Below are positions 32,939 through 41,525 of a DNA stretch of 64,000 bases, one piece after another. The DNA lies in the NCBI GenBank assembly GCA_015522475.1, contig WAMF01000001.1, forward strand, positions 100,054-164,053. Direction: 5' to 3'. This DNA is from Microcaldota archaeon (GTDB taxonomy: Archaea; Micrarchaeota; Micrarchaeia; Anstonellales; J096). The translations under genes were made by a program, and so were the position numbers. The notes beneath the pieces are model-generated. The model did no database searches, was not told the origin of the DNA, and saw only the letters and a list, made by a program, of their open reading frames with translations. The stretch's first letter is position 1. Each line of letters starts with the position of its first letter.

Positions 32939-34227
32939 GCTTTCTCCGCATTCAACTGCTCAAAGAACAGGTTGATTTCATTGAGGGCTTTTTCAAGAAG
33001 CACTTCTTCGTTTGGCACCTTCCTTTCCTCAACGCTTACTTTGCCATTGGCAATACTCCACTCTACACTCACTGGGCTTGAGGCATAGATGAGGTTTGCT
33101 ATAATGTTATGTTCAGGCAGAAGGTTGGGCGTCTTCTTAACGACAATAATATCTGCTTTCTTTCCGACCTCTATTGAAGCAGGAACACCCAAAACTTTCC
33201 CACCGTTGACTGTGGCAAAATCCAATATGCGCTGGTCAGGTAGGATATCTGCCTTCCAATACTTATGTTTTTGTAAGAGAGCGGCAAACTTCATCGTCTC
33301 GAACATGTTCAAGCTATTGTTGCTCGCGGCGCCGTCAGTGCCAAGTGTTACATTGGCTCCTGCCTTTTCGTATTCATAAATATGAGCTATGCTACCTGTC
33401 GCTAGCTTTAAGTTGCTGATGGGGTTGTGGGATACTGTCGCGTGGGCCTGTCCAACGAGCCTGATTTCACGTGTTGAAACCCAAGAAGCATGCGCCAGCA
33501 CAGTTTTGTCGTCAAGAACACCTAGGTTGTATAAATACTCTATGCATCCAACACCTCTCTGCTTAATCATGCTCACTACATCATGCCGTGTTTCAGCCAC
33601 GTGTATGTGGAAGAGCAGGTTTTCTTTTCTGGCGAGCTCCTTAGCCTTTGCAATTAGCTCAGACGAGGCTGTATAAGGCGCGTGACAAGAGATCGCTGCT
33701 TGTACAAGTTCTGAATGCTTTTTTGCCTCTTCAATAACCTCATATGTGTGGTCCATCTGCTCGTCGATGGTGTGCTCGCCTACATCAAACATACCTCTTG
33801 AAATAACTGCGCGTATATTTAACTCGTCGGCTGCGTCCATTATCTCCTTCATGCCCGCTATATACATTTCATTAAAAGCAGTAGTCCCTGATTTCAGCGC
33901 CTCTATTATGCCTACAACAGCTCCAGCCTTTACAACCTCTGGCGTTAATTTAGCTTCAGCAGGCCATATCTTTTTTCCTAACCAGTCGTGGAGTGGTAAG
34001 CCCTCGCCGTACCCCCTAAAAAGCGTCATAGCAATGTGCGTATGTGTGTTAATCAAGCCAGGCATGACAATATGGTTAGAAGCGTCGATGACGAGTTCAG
34101 CTTTCTCATCTATGTCTTTGCCAATCTCTTCTACGACGCCTTCATCTGAGAGAAGAATGTCAGCTTTAACAATCTCGCGCTTTGCGTTTTGCGTAACAAC
34201 TGTGCCGTTCTTTATGAGCGTTGCCAC
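32935..34227 (-). CDS. dadD: 5'-deoxyadenosine/MTA/SAH deaminase (DadD-like amidohydrolase)
   Basis: Metal-dependent amidohydrolase that converts adenosine-type by-products of SAM enzymes into inosine forms. Motifs: GLINTHTHIAMTLFRGYGEG (metal His pair), HIHVAET (His and substrate Glu), HASWVS, SHNPISNLKLATG and TLGTDGAASNNSL (metal Asp). The 430-aa length and sequence match the MtaD/DadD family. The start is GTG 34227, supported by a TTTAAA box 25 nt upstream. It pairs convergently with the phosphorylase. Radical SAM proteins in the window (Tes-like, t6A methylthiotransferase) would produce its 5'-deoxyadenosine substrate. Confidence 0.93.
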   Translation of the reverse strand: MATLIKNGTVVTQNAKREIVKADILLSDEGVVEEIGKDIDEKAELVIDASNHIVMPGLINTHTHIAMTLFRGYGEGLPLHDWLGKKIWPAEAKLTPEVVKAGAVVGIIEALKSGTTAFNEMYIAGMKEIMDAADELNIRAVISRGMFDVGEHTIDEQMDHTYEVIEEAKKHSELVQAAISCHAPYTASSELIAKAKELARKENLLFHIHVAETRHDVVSMIKQRGVGCIEYLYNLGVLDDKTVLAHASWVSTREIRLVGQAHATVSHNPISNLKLATGSIAHIYEYEKAGANVTLGTDGAASNNSLNMFETMKFAALLQKHKYWKADILPDQRILDFATVNGGKVLGVPASIEVGKKADIIVVKKTPNLLPEHNIIANLIYASSPVSVEWSIANGKVSVEERKVPNEEVLLEKALNEINLFFEQLNAEKA

Positions 34228-34333
34228 TGCAGAAATAGAAGAGAGGGATTTAAAAGATCAACCCAGAAAAACCGCCAACCTTTCTCAGAGAGATCGCGTT
34301 TATTTTTAAGTATTAGGCCGAAAAGGCTAGCGT

Positions 34334-35002
34334 ATGGGCGAAAATAAATGCGTGGTGCTCATAGGACCGGGTGACGTCGCATATTACTACGAAGAACTCC
34401 TCGGCATGGACAGGGAAACACTAACCGAGGAGATAGAGAGAATAGCAGAAGTGTTGGTAAAAGCCCACGTTGAGCTTGTGCTTCTGCCGGATAAGGGCAT
34501 ATGCTTCGAGGTGGCCAAAGCTTATAAGGGAAGGGGTGGAACGCGCGTCATAGGCACTGTGCCCTTTCAAGACAAAACCTTTAGTATAGAGCACTTAAAG
34601 CCCTATATGAACGCAACGGTAAAGGTTGATGGGCAAGAAAGGAAAATCTTCGACGAGTTTATAGATACAGGCACGTGGTACGAGCAAGACTTAATCATGG
34701 CGCTCTTCGGCGACGCTATTCTCTATCTCGGCACAAGCTTGGGATCTATGCGTGAGCTTACTGCCGCGTATTATTTATATAAGCTCATAGGCGGCAAAAA
34801 GAAGGGCGTCGATATAGAGGGGAAAAAGATTCATCCAGCAATAAGAGCAGGCGAGGACTTCACAACCATCATTTATGAGCCTTTTGTGAAAGAGAGGTTG
34901 TCTAGTGAGATCTCTGCTTATATAAAAGAGGTTGGTGGGAGGATTGTTTATGTAAAGGATAAAGATAACCTAAGAGAGAAGATAAACCGCCAAAATGAAT
35001 AA
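34334..35002 (+). CDS. SLOG/LOG-like Rossmann-fold protein
   Basis: The 222-aa cytosolic protein starts with a Rossmann strand (CVVLIGPGDVAYYYEELL). Its second half has DAILYLGTSLGSMRELTAAYYLYKLIGG, placed like the GGGxGTxxE loop of LOG/SLOG nucleotide-binding proteins, but with a changed loop (GTSLGSMRE). Substrate is unknown; nucleotide or NAD-derivative binding is typical of the superfamily. A TATTTTTAAG box about 28 nt before ATG 34334 gives a leaderless start. It lies in the nucleoside-salvage neighbourhood, divergent from DadD by 106 bp. Confidence 0.55.
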   Translation: MGENKCVVLIGPGDVAYYYEELLGMDRETLTEEIERIAEVLVKAHVELVLLPDKGICFEVAKAYKGRGGTRVIGTVPFQDKTFSIEHLKPYMNATVKVDGQERKIFDEFIDTGTWYEQDLIMALFGDAILYLGTSLGSMRELTAAYYLYKLIGGKKKGVDIEGKKIHPAIRAGEDFTTIIYEPFVKERLSSEISAYIKEVGGRIVYVKDKDNLREKINRQNE

Positions 35003-35071
35003 GCTACTGAAATGGTAAAACTGCCTTGATTATTTTTACTAAGGGCTAATAGGGAGTGAGATTTAATACAC

Positions 35072-35078
35072 TTTTTTT
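35072..35078 (+). terminator. T-run terminator
   Basis: A run of seven T on the plus strand about 70 nt after the SLOG-like gene stop. It fits the oligo-T termination signals of archaea. No hairpin is needed or seen. Confidence 0.4.
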
Positions 35079-35111
35079 ATTCATTCGCCTGATACTACGA
35101 CGTAATTTTCA

Positions 35112-35615
35112 CTATAGAGTAGGATCTTTCATAACCTTTTCATAATCTAGAGATGGATAATTGAATACTTTTGCAACTAAAGAATTTGGAAAGATGGAGA
35201 TATATTTATTATAGTAGCTCACTCTTTTGTTTAAGACCTTCTTTTCATGAAGAAGAGCTTTTTCATTGCTCTTCAAATCTCTGATCATCTGTTTTACAGA
35301 GCTATCAGATTTAAGCTTAGGATAATTTTCTACAACACCATATAAAGCTGTGAGAATTTTCTTATTTCCTGCTAACCAACTTCTATTCCTAGAAACATCT
35401 TCAAAGATGTCTCTCTCATGCTTCAGGTAAGGTTTGAGGATGTCATACAAATTTTTAATTAGCTGATTGTGATACGCATACTGAGCTGATAAATGTGCTT
35501 TTTGTCTTTTCACATCATCCAATTTTCTTATTATATTGTTTCTTATATGTATTACCCTTAACGCCAGATATATAATGGCCAAGCCTAAAATTAAGGACAA
35601 TATTAAAAAAATCAC
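35112..35615 (-). CDS. lemA: LemA-family membrane protein
   Basis: Residues 1-20 form a membrane anchor (IFLILSLILGLAIIYLAL), and the rest is a helical bundle. The family pattern is clear: YHNQLIKNLYDILKPYL, then VENYPKLKSD, then NEKALLHEKKVLNKRVSYYNKYI and FPNSLVAKVFNYP. The 167-aa length is normal (about 180). The gene is AT-rich compared with its neighbours. Function of LemA proteins is poorly known. It is convergent with the SLOG-like gene. Confidence 0.82.
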   Translation of the reverse strand: MIFLILSLILGLAIIYLALRVIHIRNNIIRKLDDVKRQKAHLSAQYAYHNQLIKNLYDILKPYLKHERDIFEDVSRNRSWLAGNKKILTALYGVVENYPKLKSDSSVKQMIRDLKSNEKALLHEKKVLNKRVSYYNKYISIFPNSLVAKVFNYPSLDYEKVMKDPTL

Positions 35616-35661
35616 ATTTCCACCAATTAACCTCTATGTTGACAATACATTTAAAATAGTT

Positions 35662-35676
35662 GGGGTAGTCCACCCC
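35662..35676. other. short inverted repeat GGGGT-agtcc-ACCCC
   Basis: A five-bp stem with a five-nt loop in the divergent region between lemA and the nucleotidyltransferase. It may be an operator; nothing else supports it. Confidence 0.25.
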
Positions 35677-35778
35677 CTGCCAAAAAATTTCCATCTTTTA
35701 AGGCCAAGATAAATACGTGGTTGTCATAGCTTATATTGATGTCTCTTATTATTGGGAGGTAATACTCAGCACAAGTAA

Positions 35779-35805
35779 AAAGACATTATAATTGTCTTTA
35801 TTTTT
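35779..35805 (+). terminator. hairpin AAAGACA-ttataat-TGTCTTT followed by T-run
   Basis: A perfect 7-bp stem with a 7-nt loop is followed by ATTTTT. On the opposite strand a T-run also follows. It looks like a two-way intrinsic terminator but lies about 45 nt upstream of the nucleotidyltransferase start, so an operator is equally possible. Confidence 0.35.
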
Positions 35806-35851
35806 CAGCTTTCCCAAACGTCTTTTATATCTTTCGCCTATAAACGCCCCT

Positions 35852-36574
35852 ATGAAAGCTGTGCTACTTTGTGGAGGAGAAGGCACAAGGCTCCGGCCTT
35901 ACACATATAGAATGCCAAAGCCCCTTCTTCCTGTGGGAGGGAGGCCCATACTTGAATATACCTTGCTAAATCTAAAGAGGAATGGCATAAGAGATGTCGT
36001 GCTAACAGTTGGTTATCTTCATGAGAAAATTGTAGACTACTTTGGGGACGGCTCAAGGCTCGGCATGCATATTGAATACAGTATAGAGAAGGAGAGGCTA
36101 GACACAGCAGGTTCTGTTCTTCAAGCAAAAGACTTGTTAGGAAATGAAACGTTCTTTGTAGGTATGGGAGACCATATCACAGCTATAAACATAGATAAAA
36201 TGTTAGACTACCATGAAGAAAAAGGAAACATAGCCACGATGGCATTCAAGCTGCAGGGTATCCCCCTTGAGTACGGCGTAGCTGAGCTCGAAGATGGTGT
36301 TGTAAAAGCCTTTAAGGAGAAGCCTATTCTGTCTAACTACATAAATGCTGGTATGTATATATTTGAGCCCGCCATTTTTGAATACATACAGCCCAAGGAG
36401 GACTTTGGTAAGCATGTTTTTCCTCGCCTACTAAAGGATGGAAAAAAAATAAGCTCCTATGTCTTCAATGAGTTTTGGGCAGACGTGGGACGCATAAAAG
36501 ACTATGAAGAAATGAATAACATATTGAGTATCGTCGACCTCATGATGACGCTCAATGGGAACACACGAAAGTAG
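35852..36574 (+). CDS. sugar-1-phosphate nucleotidyltransferase
   Basis: Makes an NDP-sugar from NTP and a sugar-1-phosphate. The N-terminal MKAVLLCGGEGTRLRPYTYRMPKPLLPVGGRP is the signature G-x-GTRL...PK motif. The loop VGMGDHI holds the metal Asp, and LEYGVAELEDG, NAGMYIFEP and FWADVGRIKDYEEMN are family landmarks. No left-handed beta-helix follows, so there is no acetyltransferase half. The ORF track begins 20 codons earlier, but ATG 35852 is the conserved start and has a TTTTATAT box 25-26 nt upstream. The exact sugar (GlcNAc-1-P, Glc-1-P or Man-1-P) cannot be told. It could feed the AglH-like enzyme. Confidence 0.88.
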   Translation: MKAVLLCGGEGTRLRPYTYRMPKPLLPVGGRPILEYTLLNLKRNGIRDVVLTVGYLHEKIVDYFGDGSRLGMHIEYSIEKERLDTAGSVLQAKDLLGNETFFVGMGDHITAINIDKMLDYHEEKGNIATMAFKLQGIPLEYGVAELEDGVVKAFKEKPILSNYINAGMYIFEPAIFEYIQPKEDFGKHVFPRLLKDGKKISSYVFNEFWADVGRIKDYEEMNNILSIVDLMMTLNGNTRK

Positions 36575-36640
36575 AGAAAGACTGAGGAGCGCAGTTAGAG
36601 CAAGGCAAAACATTTATAAAGGGCAAGTTCAATTAGCTTT

Positions 36641-37570
36641 ATGGTAAGCCGTCAACTCCCCCCAAAAGTAGACGCTCTTATTAGAGATATAAAAGAGGTT
36701 AAAATACAAGGCGCTAGAAACGTAGCAAAGGCCGCGCTCGAAGCTGTGCAAGAGTCTATTTCTTCATTTAAAGGTAGTGCCGATGAGCTGAAGTCCCTTC
36801 TAAGTGTCGTCATATTTCGCCTTATGAATGCTAGGCCCACGGAGCCTATGACGAGAGATTTGTTAACTAATTTGCTCCAGCACCTTTTAGCTTACTCAAA
36901 CCTTAACAACGTAGACAAAATGAAGAAAGCCATAATGCAGGACTTAGAAGAGCATCTAGAGAAAATGGAAGCTAGCTTAGCAGTCATAGCAGATATTGGT
37001 GCTAATCTCATAGAAAACGGCAGTGTTGTCATGACTATATGTCATTCTTCTACAGTGACTACACTGCTCAAAAAAGCACATGACAGAGGTAAGCTAGACG
37101 AAGTTATAAGTTGCGAGACTCGGCCCCTCTTCCAAGGTCGCATAACAGCAAAAGAGCTAGCAGATCATGGGATAAGAGTGAAAAGCATCGTCGATGGAGC
37201 CATGGCACATTACATGGACGAGGCAGACATTGTAATTGTGGGGGCAGACGCCATACAAGCTGACGGCTCATTCGTGAATAAAATAGGCACGAGGGCTTTA
37301 GCCATAGTTGCAAAGGAACACAACGCGCCTTTTTATTCGGCGGCAGAGCTTTTCAAATATGACGCACAATCCATCTTTGGCTTTAGAGAAAGAATAGAGA
37401 TGCGCGATCCGGCAGAAGTATGGCCAGAGGCCCCAAAACATGTGAGAGTCCTTAATCCAGCATTTGACCTCATAGAAGCAAGATACCTCACAGCCTATAT
37501 AACTGAAAGAGGCATTGTCACACCTCAAAGCCTTCCGCTTATATTCAAAGAAGCATATTCCTCTGTATAG
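36641..37570 (+). CDS. e2b2: ribose-1,5-bisphosphate isomerase (eIF2B alpha-like)
   Basis: Isomerises ribose-1,5-bisphosphate to ribulose-1,5-bisphosphate in the archaeal AMP/nucleoside degradation route toward type III RuBisCO. The 309-aa protein has an N-terminal helical domain (1-115) and a Rossmann-like half. ICHSSTV contains the catalytic-type Cys, ETRPLFQGRITAKEL the sugar-phosphate site, and VGADAIQADGSFVNKIGT the catalytic-type Asp. These match R15P isomerases better than the regulatory eIF2B alpha subunit. A TTTATAAAG box 27 nt before the ATG indicates a leaderless mRNA. No RuBisCO or AMP phosphorylase is in the window. Confidence 0.85.
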   Translation: MVSRQLPPKVDALIRDIKEVKIQGARNVAKAALEAVQESISSFKGSADELKSLLSVVIFRLMNARPTEPMTRDLLTNLLQHLLAYSNLNNVDKMKKAIMQDLEEHLEKMEASLAVIADIGANLIENGSVVMTICHSSTVTTLLKKAHDRGKLDEVISCETRPLFQGRITAKELADHGIRVKSIVDGAMAHYMDEADIVIVGADAIQADGSFVNKIGTRALAIVAKEHNAPFYSAAELFKYDAQSIFGFRERIEMRDPAEVWPEAPKHVRVLNPAFDLIEARYLTAYITERGIVTPQSLPLIFKEAYSSV

Positions 37571-37713
37571 TAGCTTGGCTTGAGCCCAGTTTGAATATGG
37601 CTAACTAGCTTACTTTTGACCTTCGCTTTTTTATGCCAGCATTCTTCTTCTCTTTCGGCTTATCAATTCACATCCATCTCTTCTACCTCTCTAGCTCCAT
37701 ACAATTGTATAAC

Positions 37714-39075
37714 CTAACCCTTTGCTATGCCTCTCGCCTTACTATATTTGTAAAGAGCATAGAGGGCTTGAACACCTTTCTCAGGGTAGGGGTAAGAGGG
37801 GATGCCGCTCATCGTAAGCATTTGCCTTAGTCGCGCTTCGACCTCTCCTCCAGGAACAACAACTGCTATGGGTTTGCTGCCTAAGAAAGACGTAAGCTCT
37901 TCTACAACCGCGGAATTTATTGCTGGCGGTTGGAAAAGAATATTAACGAGAACCATATCTATGTTAGGATCCTTGAGCATGGCCCTAAGCACTTCTCTAT
38001 AGCGAGAGACATCTGCATCTGCTACAACATCGAAGGGGTTTGCCGGTGTAACATATTCGGGAATCTTGCCCTTTATCTCATCAAGGGTCTGCTTGGATAA
38101 AGAAGGCATTTCTAAACCTAGCTTCATAGCCGCGTCCGTAGCCATGACACCGAAGCCTCCGCCGTTTGTTATAATACCTAAGCGCTTGCCTTTTGGTAAT
38201 GGCTGATTGAAGATTTTTGCCATATCAAACATATCTTCTAAGCTATAAGCCTCGAGGACACCTGCTTTTTTGAATGCCGCCTTATAGGCTAGATAGTCGC
38301 CCGCTAGAGCGCCAGTGTGTGTAGTAGCAGCTTTCTTTGCTTTGCCTTCCTTTCCCGCTTTTAGTACAATGACGGGCTTTTTACTGGCTGCATATGTAAG
38401 GGCGGATGTGAATTTTCTACCATCTCCGACGCCTTCGACATACATGAGGATAATCTTTGCTTCATTCATAGCGCCGTACGCCTTAATCAAGTCACTCTCA
38501 TCTATATTATATGCATTGCCATAAGAAACGAAGCTGTGCATGCCCAAACCATTCTTAGAGGCAAGCGAAAGGAATGCGCTGCCGACACCACCACTTTGGC
38601 TTATTATAGCTATATCACCATAAGGAGGTCTTTCGAGCTTGTAGTGAGGGAAGAAAAGCGTGTCAAAGCGCGACTTCGCCGAATAGATGCCCAAACAGTT
38701 GGGCCCTATTACATGCATGCCTTCTGCGGCCTTTTTGAAAGCTTCTTCTAAATCCTTACGCCCACTCTCACCGAAGCCTCCACTTATAACGACGGCGTGC
38801 TTTATTCCCTTCTTTTTCGCCTCCTCTAATATGGAAGGAACGGTAGGAGCAGGTGTCGCTATAACTGCCACATCAACAACTTCAGGAAGGGCGCTCAAAG
38901 AGGGGTAGCAAGGATGGCCAAGCACTTCTTTATGCTTAGGGTTCACAGCGTACACATCTCCGTTAAACCCACCCTTTATAATGTTAAGAAAGATTACGGC
39001 CCCGATTTTTGCAGGATTGCTAGAAACACCAACTACTGCAATAGATTTTGGATTCAAGAACTTGTTCATGTTCAT
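37714..39075 (-). CDS. acdA: acetyl-CoA synthetase (ADP-forming), alpha subunit
   Basis: Converts acyl-CoA, ADP and phosphate to acid, ATP and CoA, the main substrate-level ATP step in peptide- or sugar-fermenting archaea. The 453-aa protein has a CoA-binding domain (KSIAVVGVSSNPAKIG), two succinyl-CoA-synthetase-like domains (GPNCLGIYS, ISQSGGVG) and a C-terminal third domain. The phosphohistidine loop is normally around a conserved His; here THTGALAGD is present in the expected domain. The start follows GGGGGTGAGC, 11 nt after the beta gene. Beta-then-alpha order in separate genes resembles Pyrococcus-type enzymes. Confidence 0.93.
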   Translation of the reverse strand: MNMNKFLNPKSIAVVGVSSNPAKIGAVIFLNIIKGGFNGDVYAVNPKHKEVLGHPCYPSLSALPEVVDVAVIATPAPTVPSILEEAKKKGIKHAVVISGGFGESGRKDLEEAFKKAAEGMHVIGPNCLGIYSAKSRFDTLFFPHYKLERPPYGDIAIISQSGGVGSAFLSLASKNGLGMHSFVSYGNAYNIDESDLIKAYGAMNEAKIILMYVEGVGDGRKFTSALTYAASKKPVIVLKAGKEGKAKKAATTHTGALAGDYLAYKAAFKKAGVLEAYSLEDMFDMAKIFNQPLPKGKRLGIITNGGGFGVMATDAAMKLGLEMPSLSKQTLDEIKGKIPEYVTPANPFDVVADADVSRYREVLRAMLKDPNIDMVLVNILFQPPAINSAVVEELTSFLGSKPIAVVVPGGEVEARLRQMLTMSGIPSYPYPEKGVQALYALYKYSKARGIAKG

Positions 39076-39086
39076 AAGCTCACCCC

Positions 39087-39737
39087 CTACTTCTTGCCCT
39101 TTAAAGATTTTGAGGGCTCTTCTTCCCGAGCCGCGCTTTGAGCTCCAGTGACTCGTGCATCTATAATATAAAGATGCTTGGCATCCACTTTCATGGGATT
39201 TATATCGAGCTCCTTTGCCCTCACGTGCTCAGCAAATTCACAGATTTTAGGCAATGTCTTGCGGAGGAGCGCTAAGTTGACCTGCTTTCCCCTATAGCCG
39301 AGCAGAATCTTTTTTGCCTTTAGATCGTGAATCATACTGTCAACATCTTTCTCTGTTATAGGGCAGATTCTGGCGGAGATGTCCCTAAACACTTCTACAT
39401 ATACGCCACCTAAACCGAAGAGAATGATTCTTCCGAAAGATGGGTCGTCCTCTATACCTACGTACAGCTCAATGCCTTTCTTTATTTGTTTCTGGACTAG
39501 CAGAGCCTCACCTTTGAAGTGTCTTTGAAAATAGTCCCACGTGCTCTTTAGCATGGTCTCGTTGTAATTGTCTAAGACAACACCTCCGACATCTGTCTTG
39601 TGCACAGTGTCACTCGCCAATTTTACGACTACAGGATAACCGAGCTCTTTTGCAGCAGCCCTCGCCTCCTCCCATGTTTTTACAATTCTAAAAGGCGCTA
39701 CTGAAAGGCCAAACTTTTCAAGCTTATCTAAAATCAT
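39087..39737 (-). CDS. acdB: acetyl-CoA synthetase (ADP-forming), beta subunit
   Basis: ATP-grasp subunit that carries out ADP phosphorylation. The 216-aa protein has the ATP-grasp start (AAKELGYPVVVKLASDTVHKTDVGGV), the loop VQKQIKKGIELYVGIEDDPSFGRIILFGLGG, and the metal-binding ELDINPMKV near the end. The size matches the small beta subunits of split enzymes (about 230 aa). A TTTTTAAAAG box about 25 nt upstream indicates a leaderless start, with an inverted repeat between box and ATG. It is the first gene of the two-gene acd operon. Confidence 0.93.
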   Translation of the reverse strand: MILDKLEKFGLSVAPFRIVKTWEEARAAAKELGYPVVVKLASDTVHKTDVGGVVLDNYNETMLKSTWDYFQRHFKGEALLVQKQIKKGIELYVGIEDDPSFGRIILFGLGGVYVEVFRDISARICPITEKDVDSMIHDLKAKKILLGYRGKQVNLALLRKTLPKICEFAEHVRAKELDINPMKVDAKHLYIIDARVTGAQSAAREEEPSKSLKGKK

Positions 39738-39738
39738 G

Positions 39739-39757
39739 CTCCTGAATGGAGCAGGAG
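39739..39757. promoter_or_regulatory. inverted repeat at the acd operon start site
   Basis: CTCCTG-AATGGAG-CAGGAG lies between the minus-strand TATA box (about 39758-39766) and the acdB ATG. Protein binding here would block transcription initiation, so it is a good operator candidate for the acd operon. Confidence 0.45.
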
Positions 39758-39892
39758 TTTTTAAAAGATGCGCGTTTCACACGCGTCGAACAGATGTCAA
39801 GGACGACTAAGTTGAGGATAATTTTGTGGTGTATGGTGGCGGGTTGTAGGTTTGCTCACAATTTATAAAGTTTTACACACTAAATTGGGCAC

Positions 39893-40303
39893 ATGAGTAA
39901 GACTCTTACCTTAGTGGAAAACGACAGAGTGGGCCTTCTCATGGACATAAGTTACATAATGGGAAAGGCAAAGATAAACATAGAGAACATCTCAGCCGTT
40001 AGCGTCGGTGGAAAGGCAGTTATAACCATGACAGTAAAGGATCCAAGAAAAGCGACAGAAGTATTGAAAACCAATGGGTTCAATGTGCTGGAAGAAGATA
40101 CACTTATGATAAAGCTGCCAGACAAGCCAGGGGAGCTCTCCAAGGTTACAAAAGAGTTGGCAAAGAACGGCGTTAACATAACCTCTTTATACGTCGTTAG
40201 CAGAGATGGCAAGGAAACAGTCATAGCCCTAACTGTAGACAAGAAAAGAAAGGGTAGAAAGCTCCTAGAGCCTTACATTATAGAGAACGCATCCATTATA
40301 TGA
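39893..40303 (+). CDS. tandem ACT-domain protein
   Basis: The 136-aa protein consists of two ACT domains, about residues 3-68 (LTLVENDRVGLLMDISYIMGKAKINIENI) and 72-130 (IKLPDKPGELSKVTKELAKNGVNITSLY). ACT domains bind amino acids and usually regulate biosynthetic enzymes; no enzyme domain is attached. A TTTATAAAG box 27 nt before the ATG supports the start and a leaderless mRNA. It is divergent from the acd operon by 155 bp. It may sense an amino acid or act as a regulator in fermentative amino-acid use; that is inference. Confidence 0.88.
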   Translation: MSKTLTLVENDRVGLLMDISYIMGKAKINIENISAVSVGGKAVITMTVKDPRKATEVLKTNGFNVLEEDTLMIKLPDKPGELSKVTKELAKNGVNITSLYVVSRDGKETVIALTVDKKRKGRKLLEPYIIENASII

Positions 40304-40371
40304 TGTGTATCTACAAGGGTTACCCACATGTAGCAATTTAATTTCTATCTTTCCTTTTTATCCTATTTATC

Positions 40372-41505
40372 TTATTCTTGTTCCTTAACTTTTCTAAGCA
40401 GCACTTTCTTATTCTTCTCATCCAAGCCTTGAATGGAGTAAGTTGTGCCGTCCAAAGATAAGAGGAATCCAGCAGGTTTTTCCCCTTCTGTCTTACCCTT
40501 TTTTTCCAACCACTTTCTCAAGCTCTCTAAGAATGTATCCACAGCAGAGGCGCTTTGAAAAAGGAGTTGACCTATGTGCTTGTAAAGCGCTGCTTTTTCT
40601 TCGTATTCGGAGATTTTGCTCTTCTGTATTTCAACAATGCGTCTTTGTTTTTCTATAGCGTCTTTTGACTCCGATGGTGTAGGCAAGTTAAGCTCAACCT
40701 CGGCAAGCGCGGCGCTTAAAGACGGCATATCCTTTGCAGCAGAGGGCCTCTCGTCGAAATAAAGACCGTAATCATGCTTATCTGCTGTGAGGTAAGGTTT
40801 TGCCCTAGCTAAAAGCTCTTCTATTTCTGCCTCAATTTGGCCGATCCTGTCTACGAAGGCACCACTTGCCTGCCTTTCCTCAAAACCAAGCTTTTTCAGC
40901 ATGACATCTTTATACTTTTTGCCCACAAGCTTGACGAGCACAGCCCCTAACGGCTTCTCTGCATAGGTCTCAAACAACTGCCGGACATCGTTTATGTTTT
41001 CCGCATGTATGGGCTTGCCGCTTTCAAACAGCGCCTTTTTATACTTAGTCACAGCTTCTTCTTTTTCTCTTGCCTCCCCTGCTTTCCCATTATGATTTGC
41101 AGACGCTTCTCTATCTGTCTCGAAGAGGGCCACACTGCCTTTGCCATACATGTCAAACCAAAGTGCATAACCCGAAAAGAGCAGCTCCAATACTCTGTCA
41201 CCTTCTAAAAGGCTTATGCGCTCTAGTCTGTGGTTTCTTAGCTCTTTTCTGAGCTTCTCACTTACTTTGTCTTCTTTGTAGGTAGAAAATGCAGAAGGCA
41301 TGTGTTCGCCAATGGCTTCTTTGTTGGTTTGGCTAGCGTCCATAAAAAAGGCATATTGGCCTCTGTTTACAAAGAGGAAGAGCTGACCAAACTTGAATTT
41401 GAGCGTGCCGTTCTTAAGCGTGTAAACCTTGTCAAGGCGCTTACCTTCTAAATGTTTGAGCTCTTGTATAAGGTAGAGAAGCTCTAATCTTTCAATTACG
41501 TGCAT
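40372..41505 (-). CDS. short NFACT-N protein (RqcH/Tae2/NEMF-like without NFACT-R)
   Basis: RqcH/Tae2 proteins bind stalled large ribosomal subunits and add C-terminal tails. The N-terminal part matches NFACT-N (LEGKRLDKVYTLKNGTLKFKFG, then VLELLFSGYALWFDMYGKGSVALF). A helix-hairpin region (PLGAVLVKLVGKKY...LKKLGFEERQ) and a coiled coil (about residues 265-330) follow. The family usually continues with an RNA-binding NFACT-R domain to about 600-650 aa; this one stops at 377 aa with only a small strand region. The ORF track starts 15 codons too early; a palindromic TTATATAA box 24 nt away supports ATG 41505. Confidence 0.8.
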   Translation of the reverse strand: MHVIERLELLYLIQELKHLEGKRLDKVYTLKNGTLKFKFGQLFLFVNRGQYAFFMDASQTNKEAIGEHMPSAFSTYKEDKVSEKLRKELRNHRLERISLLEGDRVLELLFSGYALWFDMYGKGSVALFETDREASANHNGKAGEAREKEEAVTKYKKALFESGKPIHAENINDVRQLFETYAEKPLGAVLVKLVGKKYKDVMLKKLGFEERQASGAFVDRIGQIEAEIEELLARAKPYLTADKHDYGLYFDERPSAAKDMPSLSAALAEVELNLPTPSESKDAIEKQRRIVEIQKSKISEYEEKAALYKHIGQLLFQSASAVDTFLESLRKWLEKKGKTEGEKPAGFLLSLDGTTYSIQGLDEKNKKVLLRKVKEQE

Positions 41506-41525
41506 GATGATATGTTGGCATAAAG

